Positions 8,708 to 17,703 of a DNA stretch of 64,000 nt are shown here, piece by piece. Below the pieces are notes generated by a model that searched no databases, had not been told where the DNA came from, and saw only the letters and a list, made by a program, of their open reading frames with translations. The position numbers were made by a program, and so were the translations under genes. Numbering within the stretch: the stretch's first letter is position 1; each line of letters begins with the position of its first letter. The DNA is from Rubrobacter aplysinae. GTDB lineage: Bacteria; Actinomycetota; Rubrobacteria; Rubrobacterales; Rubrobacteraceae. The stretch spans positions 1 to 64,000 of the forward strand of contig NZ_LEKH01000007.1 of the NCBI RefSeq assembly GCF_001029505.1, read 5' to 3'.

Positions 8708-9199
8708 ATGACGTCTCGCACGAGCACGCGACAGCAGGAACAGCGGCAATCATCCTCGATGGCCCAGGGCCGCCTGGCACGGGGTTTCGGCTGGGGAGTG
8801 GTTGCCACGCTTGCGATGTCGGTGCTTATGATCGTGGCCACAGCGACTGGGCTATCCCCGATGCCGATGCCCGTACCTGCGGCCATCGTGGGCCAGGTAC
8901 TTGGGGGAAATCTGCCCCAGCCCCTCATAGTGCTTGTGGCGGCTCTCAGTCATCTGGCCTTCGGTGGCGTAGCGGGCGCGGTACTTGCGGCCCTCACAAG
9001 GCCGATAACGCTCCTAAAAGGACTGGGCTGGGGGATTCTTCTGTGGGTGCTCATGGGGGTCGTCTTTTTGCCGTTCGTGGGCTGGGGGCTTTTCGGAACC
9101 TCGATCGCTCCCCAGATCGCGGTGGCGACGCTCGTACTGCACCTGGTCTATGGCACCACCCTGGGTTTGCTGCTGGATCGGGGTAAGAGCGGGGAGTAA
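8708..9199 (+). CDS. Four-TM membrane protein co-transcribed with MerR regulator
   Basis: A 163-residue protein with a polar N-terminus and about four TM helices (roughly 25-47, 68-92, 100-122, 132-153). It resembles the small integral membrane proteins of the DUF6789-like type; this assignment is tentative. No metal-binding motif is obvious apart from Met and Pro residues in GLSPMPMPVP between helices 1 and 2. It follows the MerR gene by 34 bp with AAGGAGGAAC before the ATG, so it is the probable target of that regulator. Function unknown. Confidence 0.75.
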   Translation: MTSRTSTRQQEQRQSSSMAQGRLARGFGWGVVATLAMSVLMIVATATGLSPMPMPVPAAIVGQVLGGNLPQPLIVLVAALSHLAFGGVAGAVLAALTRPITLLKGLGWGILLWVLMGVVFLPFVGWGLFGTSIAPQIAVATLVLHLVYGTTLGLLLDRGKSGE

Positions 9200-9305
9200 G
9201 AGTCGCTTACAACAAAATGGTAACAGCGATCCTAACCCAGCAGACGACGACCCTTGCTTTCGAGTTTTGCGCAAAAATAGCGCTATAGCACTTGACACTC
9301 TAATT

Positions 9306-10034
9306 TCATGAAAGGTCGCTTACTCTCGGCGAGGAATCTCCTTCCCGGTCCGTCCATTCGCATAGTGCGCCGAAGATGCACCCCAATGCCGCCCATAGAA
9401 CCAGTTGGGTGCCCAGAGCCGAAAGTCGGAAATCCCACAGCAGTCCGGCCGGGAAACCCCCCGGGTCCACGGCAGCCGGAAGCCCCATGAACAATCCCGC
9501 AACGATAACCGCAAACCCCACTCCCACCGCCGTATGGCGTACGGGAGGGCTAACCTCTCGTTCCCGGAGTCTCCTCGCTACGTACCAGGCCACCAGAACA
9601 GCGAGCAGGGACAGTATGACCATGGTGAAGTATGCGGCGGTGCGGGCCCCGATAGTCTCCGGGCCTCCGACGGTCGGCGGATTGGCCGGATACTTGAGAA
9701 AGGGCAAAAGGATTGCCCCGGCGAACACAGCTGCCGAAAGAGAAAGGCTGCTCCTCCAATCGCTTACGGAGGCCATCCGGGGCCGGAAATACGCATACGC
9801 CAGCCCGAACAGACCTCCTACGGCCAGTCCGGTTAGGCCGGTGGCGAAAAAGAGTCCAACCTTCTGGGTCGAGCGGCTAAAGACCTCCTCTTCGGGGGCA
9901 CCGCCCGAGGAGGCTTCCTCGAGTTGGATGGCCCCCTCAAGGGATGATTCTCCTACGAAGAACGCGAAGACTCCCGCAAGGAGTCCCGCCAACAAGCCAG
10001 CAGCTAGTCCCCGGCGCAGATACGACGTAGTCAT
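9306..10034 (-). CDS. cbtA: CbtA-like cobalt transporter subunit
   Basis: A 242-residue protein with about six predicted TM helices and an N-terminal GLAAGLLAGLLAGVFAFFVG segment typical of CbtA. CbtA/CbtB were predicted as cobalt importers because their genes lie behind B12 riboswitches. Here it lies 14 bp downstream of cbtB and the pair is preceded by a cobalamin riboswitch, which fixes the assignment well. It acts in the cytoplasmic membrane, supplying Co for cobalamin synthesis. Expected regulation: repression when adenosylcobalamin is high. Confidence 0.88.
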   Translation of the reverse strand: MTTSYLRRGLAAGLLAGLLAGVFAFFVGESSLEGAIQLEEASSGGAPEEEVFSRSTQKVGLFFATGLTGLAVGGLFGLAYAYFRPRMASVSDWRSSLSLSAAVFAGAILLPFLKYPANPPTVGGPETIGARTAAYFTMVILSLLAVLVAWYVARRLREREVSPPVRHTAVGVGFAVIVAGLFMGLPAAVDPGGFPAGLLWDFRLSALGTQLVLWAALGCIFGALCEWTDREGDSSPRVSDLS

Positions 10035-10048
10035 TATTCTCAGCGCTC

Positions 10049-10264
10049 CTAGTGGCAGGGAACGGCCAGCAGGTGGCGTCCATCGTGGAAGAACTCGTGG
10101 AGGTAGTTGCTGGCCTCAGCTGCCGACCCGAGCAGGGGTACGAGCAACTCTCCACTGGCGGATAGCAGGACGAAGAGCATCAACACCAACAGCGCCCCCG
10201 TAACCCAGCTCCACCAGGGCATCCCTCCCGGAGAGAGAACCCGCTCTAGAGAGCCTCTGTGCAT
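10049..10264 (-). CDS. cbtB: CbtB-like small cobalt transporter subunit
   Basis: A 71-residue protein with one TM helix (about 20-45) and a His/Asp-rich C-terminus (YLHEFFHDGRHLLAVPCH), the hallmark of CbtB, thought to bind cobalt before passage through CbtA. ATG at 10264 has AGGAGG just upstream. Its leader is a cobalamin riboswitch. Partner of the downstream cbtA. Confidence 0.9.
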   Translation of the reverse strand: MHRGSLERVLSPGGMPWWSWVTGALLVLMLFVLLSASGELLVPLLGSAAEASNYLHEFFHDGRHLLAVPCH

Positions 10265-10274
10265 CGGAAACCTC

Positions 10275-10495
10275 CTTATCGGGGTCCTCGCCCCGGTCGG
10301 ATTTCGGGCAGCGATTCAGTCTCCTGACTCCCGGATCGACACTCCCCCCGGCCTTCCCGTTCCTCGACTTACCGGAGCTCTCTATCAGAGCTCCGTCGGA
10401 AACCGTGGCCTTACTTCGGGGCTCGCTACCCGGTTACAGTGGCGGGACCGTGCCGGACTTTCACCGGCTTCCTGGCTCTCCGCCGCCCTCATTTT
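10275..10495 (-). promoter_or_regulatory. Cobalamin riboswitch upstream of cbtBA
   Basis: Read on the minus strand, the leader contains the B12-box core GCCACTGTAACCGGGTAG, preceded by GGTGAAAGTCCGGCACGG, and several helix-forming segments down to the cbtB ribosome binding site. These are the conserved elements of the cobalamin (AdoCbl) riboswitch. The exact ends are estimated. It would switch off cobalt import when cobalamin is plentiful. Confidence 0.9.
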
Positions 10496-10594
10496 TTTGT
10501 GATCGCTAGCATACGGCCAAGCCCGACGGGCGTCAAGACAGCGGCCGGCTTACGCAAGACTCGCCCCACGAGCTTCTGCCCTCTTTATCCGTCC

Positions 10595-11923
10595 TTATCC
10601 TCCTGATGCCGTGCCGGGGAAGAAGGTCTGGTAGAGCAGAAATACGTTCAGCGCGATGATCAGGCCGATGACCACCGTTGCCACTATGGTGGTCAGGCGG
10701 TGGTTGACTAGGCCGCCCATTATCTGCCGGTTGCGGCAGAAGATCAAGAGTGGGATGAGGGCGAAGGGTATGCCGAACGAGAGCACCACCTGGCTCAAGA
10801 TCAGTGCGGTGGTGGCGTTGACCCCAAGGCCGATGATGACCAGTGCCGGGGTCATCGTGATCAGGCGTCTTAGGACCAGCGGTATCCTGCGGTTTATGAA
10901 GCCCTGCATGACCACTTGTCCCGACATGGTACCCACCGCAGAGCTCGAGAATCCGCTCGCCAATAGCCCGACGCCGAAGAGGATGGCCGCTGTGGGACCG
11001 ACCAGCTCGCCAAGCCGGGCGAACGCGACGTCCAGACCCTCGACGACGGGGCCGTTCTGGAAGAATAGGGCCGCGGCCATGATCATCATCGAGGCATTTA
11101 TCACTCCGGCGAGGCCCATGGCGATCAGGATGTCCACGAACTCGAAGCGGAAGATCCTCTTTCTCTCTTCCTCGGTGCGGCCCACCACCCGGCGCTGGGT
11201 AAGCGCCGAGTGCAAGTATATAACGTGGGGCATGACCGTGGCCCCAAGGATGCCGACAGCCAACAATACGCTGTCGGTGCCGGCGAGCTGCGGGGTAAAA
11301 AGCCCGCCGAAGAGAGGTCCGGGCTCCGGCTTGGCCATAAACACCTGATACCCGAAGGAGAAGACTACCACCCCCACCAGCGCGGCGATCCCCGCCTCCA
11401 GCGGCCTAAAGCCCCTGCGCTGCAACTCCAGAAGCCCGAAAGAGAAGACCGCCGTGATCAGCGCCGCCGGAAACAGGGGGATACCGAATAACAGATTCAG
11501 TCCCAAAGCTCCTCCGATGAACTCCGCCAGGTCGGTGGCTATGGCGATAACCTCGGCCTGGACCCACAGCCCGAACGTCACCGGCTTGGGAAAGCGCTCC
11601 CTACATAGCTCCGGCGAGTTCTTGCCCGTAGCGATGCCCAGCTTTGCCGACATCGACTGGATGAGTATCGCCATCAGGTTAGAGGTGAGAACCACCCAGA
11701 GCAAGAGAAACCCGAAGGTAGACCCGGCCGCGATGTTGGTGGCGAAGTTGCCCGGGTCTATGTAGGCCACCGCTGCGATGAACGCCGGCCCCAGGAACGG
11801 CAAGAACCGCTTCACACCACGCTTCTGCCCCTTTAAAGCCGCCTCCGCCGCCCGTATCGTGGCGCTTTCCCCTGGCAGGAACTCCCCAGGAGTAGTCTCC
11901 TCGGAAGCGTTCGTGTAAGCCAT
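10595..11923 (-). CDS. mntH: NRAMP-family Mn2+ (divalent metal) transporter
   Basis: A 442-residue proton-coupled importer. The metal-binding motif DPGN is at residues 56-59 in TM1 and MPH appears in TM6 (GATVMPHVIYLHSAL), both standard for NRAMP. About eleven TM segments; a charged 40-residue N-terminus precedes TM1. It is divergent from an mntR/DtxR-type gene with a 119-bp AT-rich gap, the usual genetic arrangement for Mn-responsive repression. Stop lies near 10595; the B12 riboswitch of the next unit starts 100 bp downstream. Confidence 0.93.
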   Translation of the reverse strand: MAYTNASEETTPGEFLPGESATIRAAEAALKGQKRGVKRFLPFLGPAFIAAVAYIDPGNFATNIAAGSTFGFLLLWVVLTSNLMAILIQSMSAKLGIATGKNSPELCRERFPKPVTFGLWVQAEVIAIATDLAEFIGGALGLNLLFGIPLFPAALITAVFSFGLLELQRRGFRPLEAGIAALVGVVVFSFGYQVFMAKPEPGPLFGGLFTPQLAGTDSVLLAVGILGATVMPHVIYLHSALTQRRVVGRTEEERKRIFRFEFVDILIAMGLAGVINASMMIMAAALFFQNGPVVEGLDVAFARLGELVGPTAAILFGVGLLASGFSSSAVGTMSGQVVMQGFINRRIPLVLRRLITMTPALVIIGLGVNATTALILSQVVLSFGIPFALIPLLIFCRNRQIMGGLVNHRLTTIVATVVIGLIIALNVFLLYQTFFPGTASGG

Positions 11924-12042
11924 AGAAGTCTTCTCCTAATCTATTTTATTAACCAACGCTAAATTTATTAACTGACAAAGCTAAAATCAAGCTGATGTTA
12001 TACTTGATGCTTGATTTAGGGTTGACTACACTAAGGTTCATG
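11924..12042. promoter_or_regulatory. Divergent mntH / mntR-like promoter region
   Basis: An AT-rich 119-bp gap, in contrast to the GC-rich surroundings. It contains TTATTAACCAACGCTAAATT and GCTTGATTTAGGGTTGACTA. TTGACT just before ACACTAAGG suggests a plus-strand -35 element, and TTAG/CTAA half-sites resemble DtxR-family operators. No single operator can be fixed by eye. Confidence 0.5.
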
Positions 12043-12564
12043 ATGAGCGATCTGGCGACGACTCGACAGCTGTCTTCTTCGGTGGGAGACTATCTAAAGG
12101 CCATCTGGGAGGTGGCCGGGACGGGCGGGGCCTCCACCAACGACGTTGCCGTCCGGCTCTCGGTGGCGCCCGCCTCGGTGACCAACATGTTCGGTCGGCT
12201 GCGGGAGATGGGCTTGGTCGAGTACGAGCGCTACCGGGGGGCTTTTCTCACCGAGCGTGGCTTAGAGGAAGCCCTGAGGCTGTTGCGTCGGCACCGGCTG
12301 ATCGAGACCTTCTTGCTGGAGCACCTGGGTTATCCGTGGAAGGGGGTACACGAGGAGGCCGAGCGCCTCGAACACGCAGTGTCGGACGTTTTCGCGCAGC
12401 GCCTGGCCGAGTTTCTGGGTAGTCCCGAGCGCGATCCGTATGGGGACCCTATCCCGCGGGCGGACGGTACCCTGGCGCCGGAAGAATCCTGGCTCCTGGA
12501 CCAGACGAAGGTCGGCGAGCGGGTCCGCGCCTATCGGGTACAGACCTCACCAATAATAGGTTGA
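12043..12564 (+). CDS. DtxR/MntR-family regulator lacking its C-terminal domain
   Basis: Residues 1-65 form the winged HTH (VGDYLKAIWEV, then ASTNDVAVRLSVAPASVTNM), and 70-140 the metal-binding/dimerisation domain with RRHRLIETFL and EEAERLEHAVSD, which supply the His, Glu and His ligands of MntR-type proteins. The Glu11 of Bacillus MntR corresponds to a Lys here. DtxR homologues of this length class usually continue about 50-70 residues into an SH3-like domain; this one stops at VRAYRVQTSPIIG, just before an IS630 remnant, so the tail was probably lost by insertion. ATG at 12043 is favoured over upstream codons that lie in the promoter. Likely represses the divergent mntH in response to Mn2+. 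Confidence 0.8.
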   Translation: MSDLATTRQLSSSVGDYLKAIWEVAGTGGASTNDVAVRLSVAPASVTNMFGRLREMGLVEYERYRGAFLTERGLEEALRLLRRHRLIETFLLEHLGYPWKGVHEEAERLEHAVSDVFAQRLAEFLGSPERDPYGDPIPRADGTLAPEESWLLDQTKVGERVRAYRVQTSPIIG

Positions 12565-12597
12565 AGCCAGTGTGCAATCGGCTCCGCAGTTCCAGGC

Positions 12598-12900
12598 ATG
12601 ATTTTCGCCTGGCCGTCGGCTGTGGCATCTTTCAGTTCTATCTTGGAGACACTTAGCTGGCCAGAGGGTGTCGAGGCATTGCCGCTTCCACCCTACAGTC
12701 CCGAGTTGAACCCGGTGAAGCGCTACTTCCAGGAGCTTCGGGCCAAGCTCTCCAACAAGATTTTCGAGACCATTGAGGAGATCATGGAAGCCTTGAGCAG
12801 GGCGCTCGCACCGTACTGGGAGGACCCGACGAAGCTGGCGAGCCTCACCGGGTACGGCTGGTGGCTACGGAGTCTCCCTGACATGAAGACATCACACTAG
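12598..12900 (+). pseudogene. IS630-family transposase C-terminal remnant
   Basis: About 100 residues match the end of IS630/DDE-type transposases (WPEGVEALPLPPYSPELNP, RYFQELRAKL). The N-terminal two thirds, with the first two catalytic Asp residues, are missing. The third catalytic residue, normally Glu in LNPxE, is Lys (LNPVKRYF), so it is dead. It abuts the truncated end of the mntR-like gene. No terminal repeats were found. Confidence 0.85.
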
Positions 12901-13074
12901 CAAATCGGGATTACGACCTCGCGCGGCGTGAGGTTCAAGGGGAAGAGAAAGAATGTTCAGAAATTCTTCACATCCTTGTCCAGTGACTAGACTCTAGCCC
13001 ATCAAAACCCGATACCGATAGAGTCAACCCATCAATGCAGAGTTTGTCTAGTAGGGTCGGTTTTCGGGAGAAAC

Positions 13075-13830
13075 CTACATAGGATACGCCACGACTTCCA
13101 GGGCACCGAGCCCGTACCAGATCCCGAAACAGGCCGCGAGAACCCCGAAGACCGGTACCGCGCGGTCGAAATGTCTCGCTATAGGGCCGCGCGCGAGGGC
13201 CACCCCGAAAAACGTGCTCAGCAGGGCCATGGACAGGGCGGTTCCCAGCGCGAAGATGAGCAGGGCGCCGGTCGCTACCACAGGACCCCTAATCGTGGAG
13301 ACTAAGAGCAAAGTGAGCCCGGCCGAGCCGCCTACTCCGTGCAGTAGCCCCACGGCGTAGGCTGAGAACGGAGTCCGAAACGGCGTGACGTGGGAGTGCT
13401 GCTGGTGCTCCGGGCCGCTGGCGTGGCCGTGCAGGTGCCGGTGAGGCTCGCCGTCCGGGTGGCGGTGGACGTGGGCGTGGAACATACCACGTCGCCACCT
13501 GAGCAACAGGCGCGCCGCCAAAAACACGATCAGTACCCCTACGGCGACCTCGGCGGCTTGGACCGCCGCCTCGGGCAGGTAACGTCCCAGGAGCACGAAC
13601 GGGAGTCCTACGACCAGTAGGGTGGTGCCGTGGCCGAGACCCCAGGTCAGGCCCAGAGAGGCCGCGGTCTTTACCGTCCCCCGGTCGGCGGCGACCAGCG
13701 TGGTAACGGCGGCCAGGTGGTCCGGGTCGCTGGCGTGCCGCAGGCCGAGAAGAAGGCTCACCAGCAGGATCAACCCCAGGCCCGCACCGCCCTGCATCAG
13801 GCCCTCGAGCCAGGTATCTATAGCGCCCAC
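13075..13830 (-). CDS. NixA/HoxN-type nickel/cobalt transporter
   Basis: A 251-residue membrane protein with about six to seven TM helices. The signature LLGLRHASDPDHLAAVTTLV (residues 27-46) is the variant of the H(A)xDxDH motif of the NiCoT/UreH-like family. A His-rich cytoplasmic loop at about 118-145 (HAHVHRHPDGEPHRHLHGH) probably holds metal. A cobalamin riboswitch directly precedes it, so cobalt rather than nickel is the likely cargo. It is the second B12-controlled cobalt importer in the window. Confidence 0.9.
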   Translation of the reverse strand: MGAIDTWLEGLMQGGAGLGLILLVSLLLGLRHASDPDHLAAVTTLVAADRGTVKTAASLGLTWGLGHGTTLLVVGLPFVLLGRYLPEAAVQAAEVAVGVLIVFLAARLLLRWRRGMFHAHVHRHPDGEPHRHLHGHASGPEHQQHSHVTPFRTPFSAYAVGLLHGVGGSAGLTLLLVSTIRGPVVATGALLIFALGTALSMALLSTFFGVALARGPIARHFDRAVPVFGVLAACFGIWYGLGALEVVAYPM

Positions 13831-13839
13831 AACCGCCTC

Positions 13840-14060
13840 CTCCCGGGGATCCTCGTCCCCTCCGGATTACTCTCGGCGGCGGGCCAGTATCCTGACTGCC
13901 GGATCGTAGCCTTTCCCGGCCTTCCCACTCCGTTACAAAGAAGTACAGGAGAAGTGGCCTTACGCCCGCGCGAACGGCGCGCTGGGGAACGCTCCCCGGT
14001 CACAGTGGCGGGACCGTGCCGGACTCTCACCGGCTTCCTGGACACCGCTGCCCCGATGAC
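13840..14060 (-). promoter_or_regulatory. Cobalamin riboswitch upstream of Ni/Co transporter
   Basis: On the minus strand the leader carries GGTGAGAGTCCGGCACGG and GCCACTGTGACCGGGGAG, the B12-box region shared with the riboswitch near 10.4 kb, and ends at the gene's ribosome binding site. Boundaries estimated. The gap from 14061 to 14247 holds nothing else that can be named. Confidence 0.9.
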
Positions 14061-14247
14061 TTGGCGCCCGGCAGTATACAGAGCTCCGGGTGCGGCAACC
14101 AGAGCGGCCCCCGCGGGCTCACGTCGCGGCTAACAGACCGACTAAGACCCCTTCCGGATCTCCTTTGCCGTTCTTTATCGGCCCGGGACCAGAGCGACGG
14201 GGACGCCCGTCCAAAACCCCAAGTCCCGGCATGCGTATGAGTCGGCA

Positions 14248-15345
14248 GTGCTTATGTTGAATACTAGACCTCGAATACGGCGGGGGGCGCCCCGCCGCTG
14301 CATGAATGGATACGGGGCGGCGCGCCCTCTTACCCGGATGCTGCTGGCCGGGATCAGTCTAACTCTCCTGGCCGTGGTTGCGCCCTACCACGCATCGGCG
14401 GCGACCACTCGCGGTTTTCACGGCAATCCAGCCGATCAGGCCTCCTCAAAGCCGGAACAGACGGGAGAGAATGTCTCCGAGCTGTTCGGAGACGCCGTCG
14501 TGGACCGGCGGGTGAACGGTGACGTCCGAGTCGTCTCCGGTTCCGTTAACGTAAGGGCTCCGGTGGCCGGCGACGTCCGTTCCGCGTTCGGAGATGTCAC
14601 GGTCTCGGCGCCTGTCGGGGGGGATGTACAGAGCGCCTTCGGGGAAGTATACCTGGAATCCCTGGTGGCGGGCGACGTCGAGCTGGGATCCGGGGATCTC
14701 GTGCTGGGACCCGGGGCGCGCGTCCGCGGTCACGTCTCCGTCGGGGACGGCCGTACGCTGAGGGCGGCCGGCTCCACCGTGGGCGGTCCTATAGTAACCG
14801 GCGCCGAGGCCGCCCGCGTACACCCGTCGTCCGCCCTCCTAAGGCCGTCCGTGTCGATAAAGATCGTGCTTGCCCTAACGTTCGCCGCCTGTGGCGCGTT
14901 GGCTGTGATGGTGGGCCGTCGTTGGCTGCTGCAGAGCGCCGGGACGCTGGCGCGGCGGCCGCTACGGTCTGTACTGGCGGGCCTGGCTTCGGCGGCGGCC
15001 GCCGCGGCCGTTACCGGAATGCTATTGATCTCCGTCATCGGTATGCCGCTACTCGTGCTTTTCATACCCGTGGTACTCGCCCTGGCGCTCTCCGGCGCGC
15101 TCGCCGCCTCGTACCATGTCGGCCAGAAGGCGCTGACCGCCATCGGCCTGCGGGACCACGCCTACGGCATGGCCGCGATGCTCGTGGGTACCGCTTTGAT
15201 CTCGGCAGCATACATGATCCCCGTGCTTGGTGAAGTCGTCCTCCTCGCCGCCGCGCTACAGGGCGCCGGCGGCGTGGTTCTCACCGCTCGCGACTCGGAG
15301 ACCTTACGCAGATATTATCCACTCCGAGCGAGGTCACGATGGTAG
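14248..15345 (+). CDS. Secreted/membrane bactofilin-like beta-solenoid protein
   Basis: A signal peptide or TM (about residues 30-50, ending PYHASA) is followed by repeats such as NGDVRVVSGSVNV, AGDVRSAFGDVTV, GGDVQSAFGEVYL and AGDVELGSGDLVL (about 85-170), the right-handed beta-solenoid pattern of polymer-forming bactofilin domains. The C-terminal half has about five TM helices. Such fusions occur in actinobacteria and archaea; role unknown, perhaps envelope organisation. Start uncertain: ATG at 14302 would give a cleaner signal peptide. The following gene is 136 bp downstream on the same strand. Confidence 0.7.
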   Translation: MLMLNTRPRIRRGAPRRCMNGYGAARPLTRMLLAGISLTLLAVVAPYHASAATTRGFHGNPADQASSKPEQTGENVSELFGDAVVDRRVNGDVRVVSGSVNVRAPVAGDVRSAFGDVTVSAPVGGDVQSAFGEVYLESLVAGDVELGSGDLVLGPGARVRGHVSVGDGRTLRAAGSTVGGPIVTGAEAARVHPSSALLRPSVSIKIVLALTFAACGALAVMVGRRWLLQSAGTLARRPLRSVLAGLASAAAAAAVTGMLLISVIGMPLLVLFIPVVLALALSGALAASYHVGQKALTAIGLRDHAYGMAAMLVGTALISAAYMIPVLGEVVLLAAALQGAGGVVLTARDSETLRRYYPLRARSRW

Positions 15346-15481
15346 TCCGCATCCGTTGTGGAGAGTCGGCGCCGGAGCGGTTGGCCGAGGCAACGGACAG
15401 ACCCGGGCCACGCTCGGCTAGCCGTTCGCCGGAAGACTCCGGCATGGACGGGAACGCGGCGGCCCCCTGTTTGGGGCCTGC

Positions 15482-17122
15482 GTGAGACTCGGGCGGCTTC
15501 CGGGAGGAAAGGGACAATTTCGGGCACCGGCCGCGGCGGCTCTCGGGGTGACGGTTACGCTGCTCGCGGGCACCCTATATCTCCGCACGCTGGCTCCTAC
15601 GGTGCTGTACCAGGACTTTCCCGGTATGTCGGACTCCGCGATGCTGCAGGCGACGGTGGCCGTGCTCGGTATAGGACACCCCACCGGGTACCCGACCTAC
15701 ACGATGATCGGCAAGCTCTTCACCTATCTGCCCGTGGGAGATATGGCCTACCGGGTGAACCTGCTCTCCGCGTTCTCGGGGGCCGCGGCGGTGCTCTTTA
15801 CCTATCTGGCCGGGCTCAGGCTAACCGGACGGGCGGTGGCCGCGGCGGTCGGCGCCCTTTCCTTCGGACTCGCACCCGTGTTCTGGGGCCAGGCCGTCAT
15901 CGCCGAGGTCTACACGATGAACGCGGCCCTCATCTCCCTGGAGCTGTGGCTGTTGTTGGCCTGGCGGGACGCCCGGCGGGAGGGCTTGCTGCTGCTATTC
16001 GCCCTGGTCTCGGGTCTTGCCCTCACCCACCACGTAACCAGCGCGCTGCTAGTGCCGGTAGGCTTGGCTTTCGTCTTCGCGGTCGACCGGCACGCGCTGG
16101 CCCGGTGGAAACTGTTGTTGCGGGGTGCCGGGCTCTTCCTGGCCGGGCTTCTGTCCTACCTTTACCTGCCGCTAAGGGCGGCGACGGAACCGCCGCTGAA
16201 CGAGGCCGATCCCTCGACCCCCGGGCGCTTCCTGATGCTCGTCACGGGCGGAGGCTACGTACAGAGACAGCTAGTGGACGATGGAGGCTCCGGGAGCGGA
16301 GCGGGCGCCAGGCAACTGGTGATCGATGCGCTCGGCAGGATGTACGAGCGTCTCACGGGCGAGTACTTTCTCGGACAGTTCCCCGTGGTCCTGATGCTCG
16401 TCGGGGTCGTCGGAATCGGCTCTCTCCTCTTTAGGGATCGGTCTGCGGCGCTACTCCTCGGGATACCGTTCGCGGGTTGGTCGGTCCACGGGCTGCTATA
16501 CACGTTCGTCGATTTCTACGTCTTCTTTATCCCCGCGTATCTGGTGTTCGGGCTCTTCGTGGCGCGCGGCGCGGGATTCGCCTTGCGCGGCATGGAGAAC
16601 GTCGCCGGCTCCGGCTGCTCCCGGATGGCGTTAGCGGGCGCTCTTCCGGTCGCCGCTCTGTCGGTGATCTTGATCGTCACTCCGCTACTCGAAGCGCCGG
16701 AGACCTACAGGGCCGTAGACCGCAGCGGGGATTACCGGGGGCGCGAGATCATAGACACCGTGGCCCGGAAGGCCGAACCCGGCGCGACGGTACTCCACCA
16801 CCGGAGCAACCTCTGGTACATGGTGCTTGTCGAGCAGCGCCGCCGGGACCTTACGCTGGTGGACCCTTTCAACACGGCCTGGGTCAGGCACACGGACATG
16901 GTCTGGCCCGCGCCGGTGGACCGTAAGGAGGCGGCGGCACGCTACGGCACGGACGACGAGACCGGGGTCGAGACCGCCCGCAAAGCTTCGCGAAGGGGTC
17001 CAGTCTATCTCCTGAATCAAGATGGTCTGGATACCAGTGCCTTCGAGCGCGCCGGCTTCGAGGTGAGGCCGGCCGGCGAGAACGGGATACTCTACAGGCT
17101 GGTACCCGAGGATCGCGGGTGA
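15482..17122 (+). CDS. DUF2723 membrane protein (GT-C-like), 546 aa
   Basis: Begins at GTG. About twelve TM helices; the N-terminal region with GMSDSAMLQATVAVLGIGHP, TGYPTYTMIGKLF and FWGQAVIAEVYTMNA is the DUF2723 signature, a family related to GT-C polyprenyl-phosphate-dependent glycosyltransferases. The acidic residues after TM1 would be the catalytic candidates. The C-terminal 120 residues are soluble with LHHRSNLWYMVLVEQRRRDL. A close paralogue lies at 17.7-19.3 kb in opposite orientation, separated only by an MrpB-like gene. Sugar donor and acceptor are unknown. Confidence 0.85.
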   Translation: MRLGRLPGGKGQFRAPAAAALGVTVTLLAGTLYLRTLAPTVLYQDFPGMSDSAMLQATVAVLGIGHPTGYPTYTMIGKLFTYLPVGDMAYRVNLLSAFSGAAAVLFTYLAGLRLTGRAVAAAVGALSFGLAPVFWGQAVIAEVYTMNAALISLELWLLLAWRDARREGLLLLFALVSGLALTHHVTSALLVPVGLAFVFAVDRHALARWKLLLRGAGLFLAGLLSYLYLPLRAATEPPLNEADPSTPGRFLMLVTGGGYVQRQLVDDGGSGSGAGARQLVIDALGRMYERLTGEYFLGQFPVVLMLVGVVGIGSLLFRDRSAALLLGIPFAGWSVHGLLYTFVDFYVFFIPAYLVFGLFVARGAGFALRGMENVAGSGCSRMALAGALPVAALSVILIVTPLLEAPETYRAVDRSGDYRGREIIDTVARKAEPGATVLHHRSNLWYMVLVEQRRRDLTLVDPFNTAWVRHTDMVWPAPVDRKEAAARYGTDDETGVETARKASRRGPVYLLNQDGLDTSAFERAGFEVRPAGENGILYRLVPEDRG

Positions 17123-17171
17123 GCCTATGCGTGCCGTACGGGCGGCGGACAGGCTCCCGAAAGGAGTACGC

Positions 17172-17699
17172 TCAGAGTGTCCGGCCTTCCTGGGCGGGGT
17201 CGCCGTTGCCCGTCTCGTGAGTAGCGTCCCGCATGGACGCGCTCGAGGGGTCGTCGATTAGCCTGGACACGAGGCTTATGACGCCGGTGCCGTAGCCGAG
17301 CACTACGAGGAAGATTCCGAGGTCGAAGGCGACCGCCGTGATGAGCTCAAGGGTGCCAAGGTATATGACGTCGGCGCCTGGCGGCGGGTACTGGGTGAGT
17401 ATGGGGTCCCCCAAGAATAGTGGGACTACGGCGATGGTCAGCCCGATCAAGAGCCCTGCGTAGGATAATCTTCCGATGCCCCTTACCGGTAGCTTCTTCT
17501 CCACTTCGCGCCGGCCGAAGGCCAGATACTGCATGGCGATTCCGAGCGCCGCGACCGCCCCGGCGGCGAAGCCGTCTCCGGGCTGTACATACCCCTTGAC
17601 CAGGATCGCGATCGCGGCTATCAGGGTGGGCGCCAGCAGAAGCCGGGCGACTACCCGGGTCATGATGCTCGTGGCCTCGCCGGGCGACTCTTGGGGCAT
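17172..17699 (-). CDS. MnhB/MrpB-domain membrane protein, stand-alone
   Basis: A 175-residue protein with four TM helices and the MrpB pattern LLLAPTLIAAIAILVKGYVQPGDGFAAG. In Mrp Na+/H+ antiporters MrpB is one of six or seven subunits; no other mrp gene is in the window. It starts 4 bp after the end of a DUF2723 gene on the same strand, suggesting co-translation. Whether it works with that protein is unknown. Confidence 0.82.
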   Translation of the reverse strand: MPQESPGEATSIMTRVVARLLLAPTLIAAIAILVKGYVQPGDGFAAGAVAALGIAMQYLAFGRREVEKKLPVRGIGRLSYAGLLIGLTIAVVPLFLGDPILTQYPPPGADVIYLGTLELITAVAFDLGIFLVVLGYGTGVISLVSRLIDDPSSASMRDATHETGNGDPAQEGRTL

Positions 17700-17703
17700 G
17701 TGC

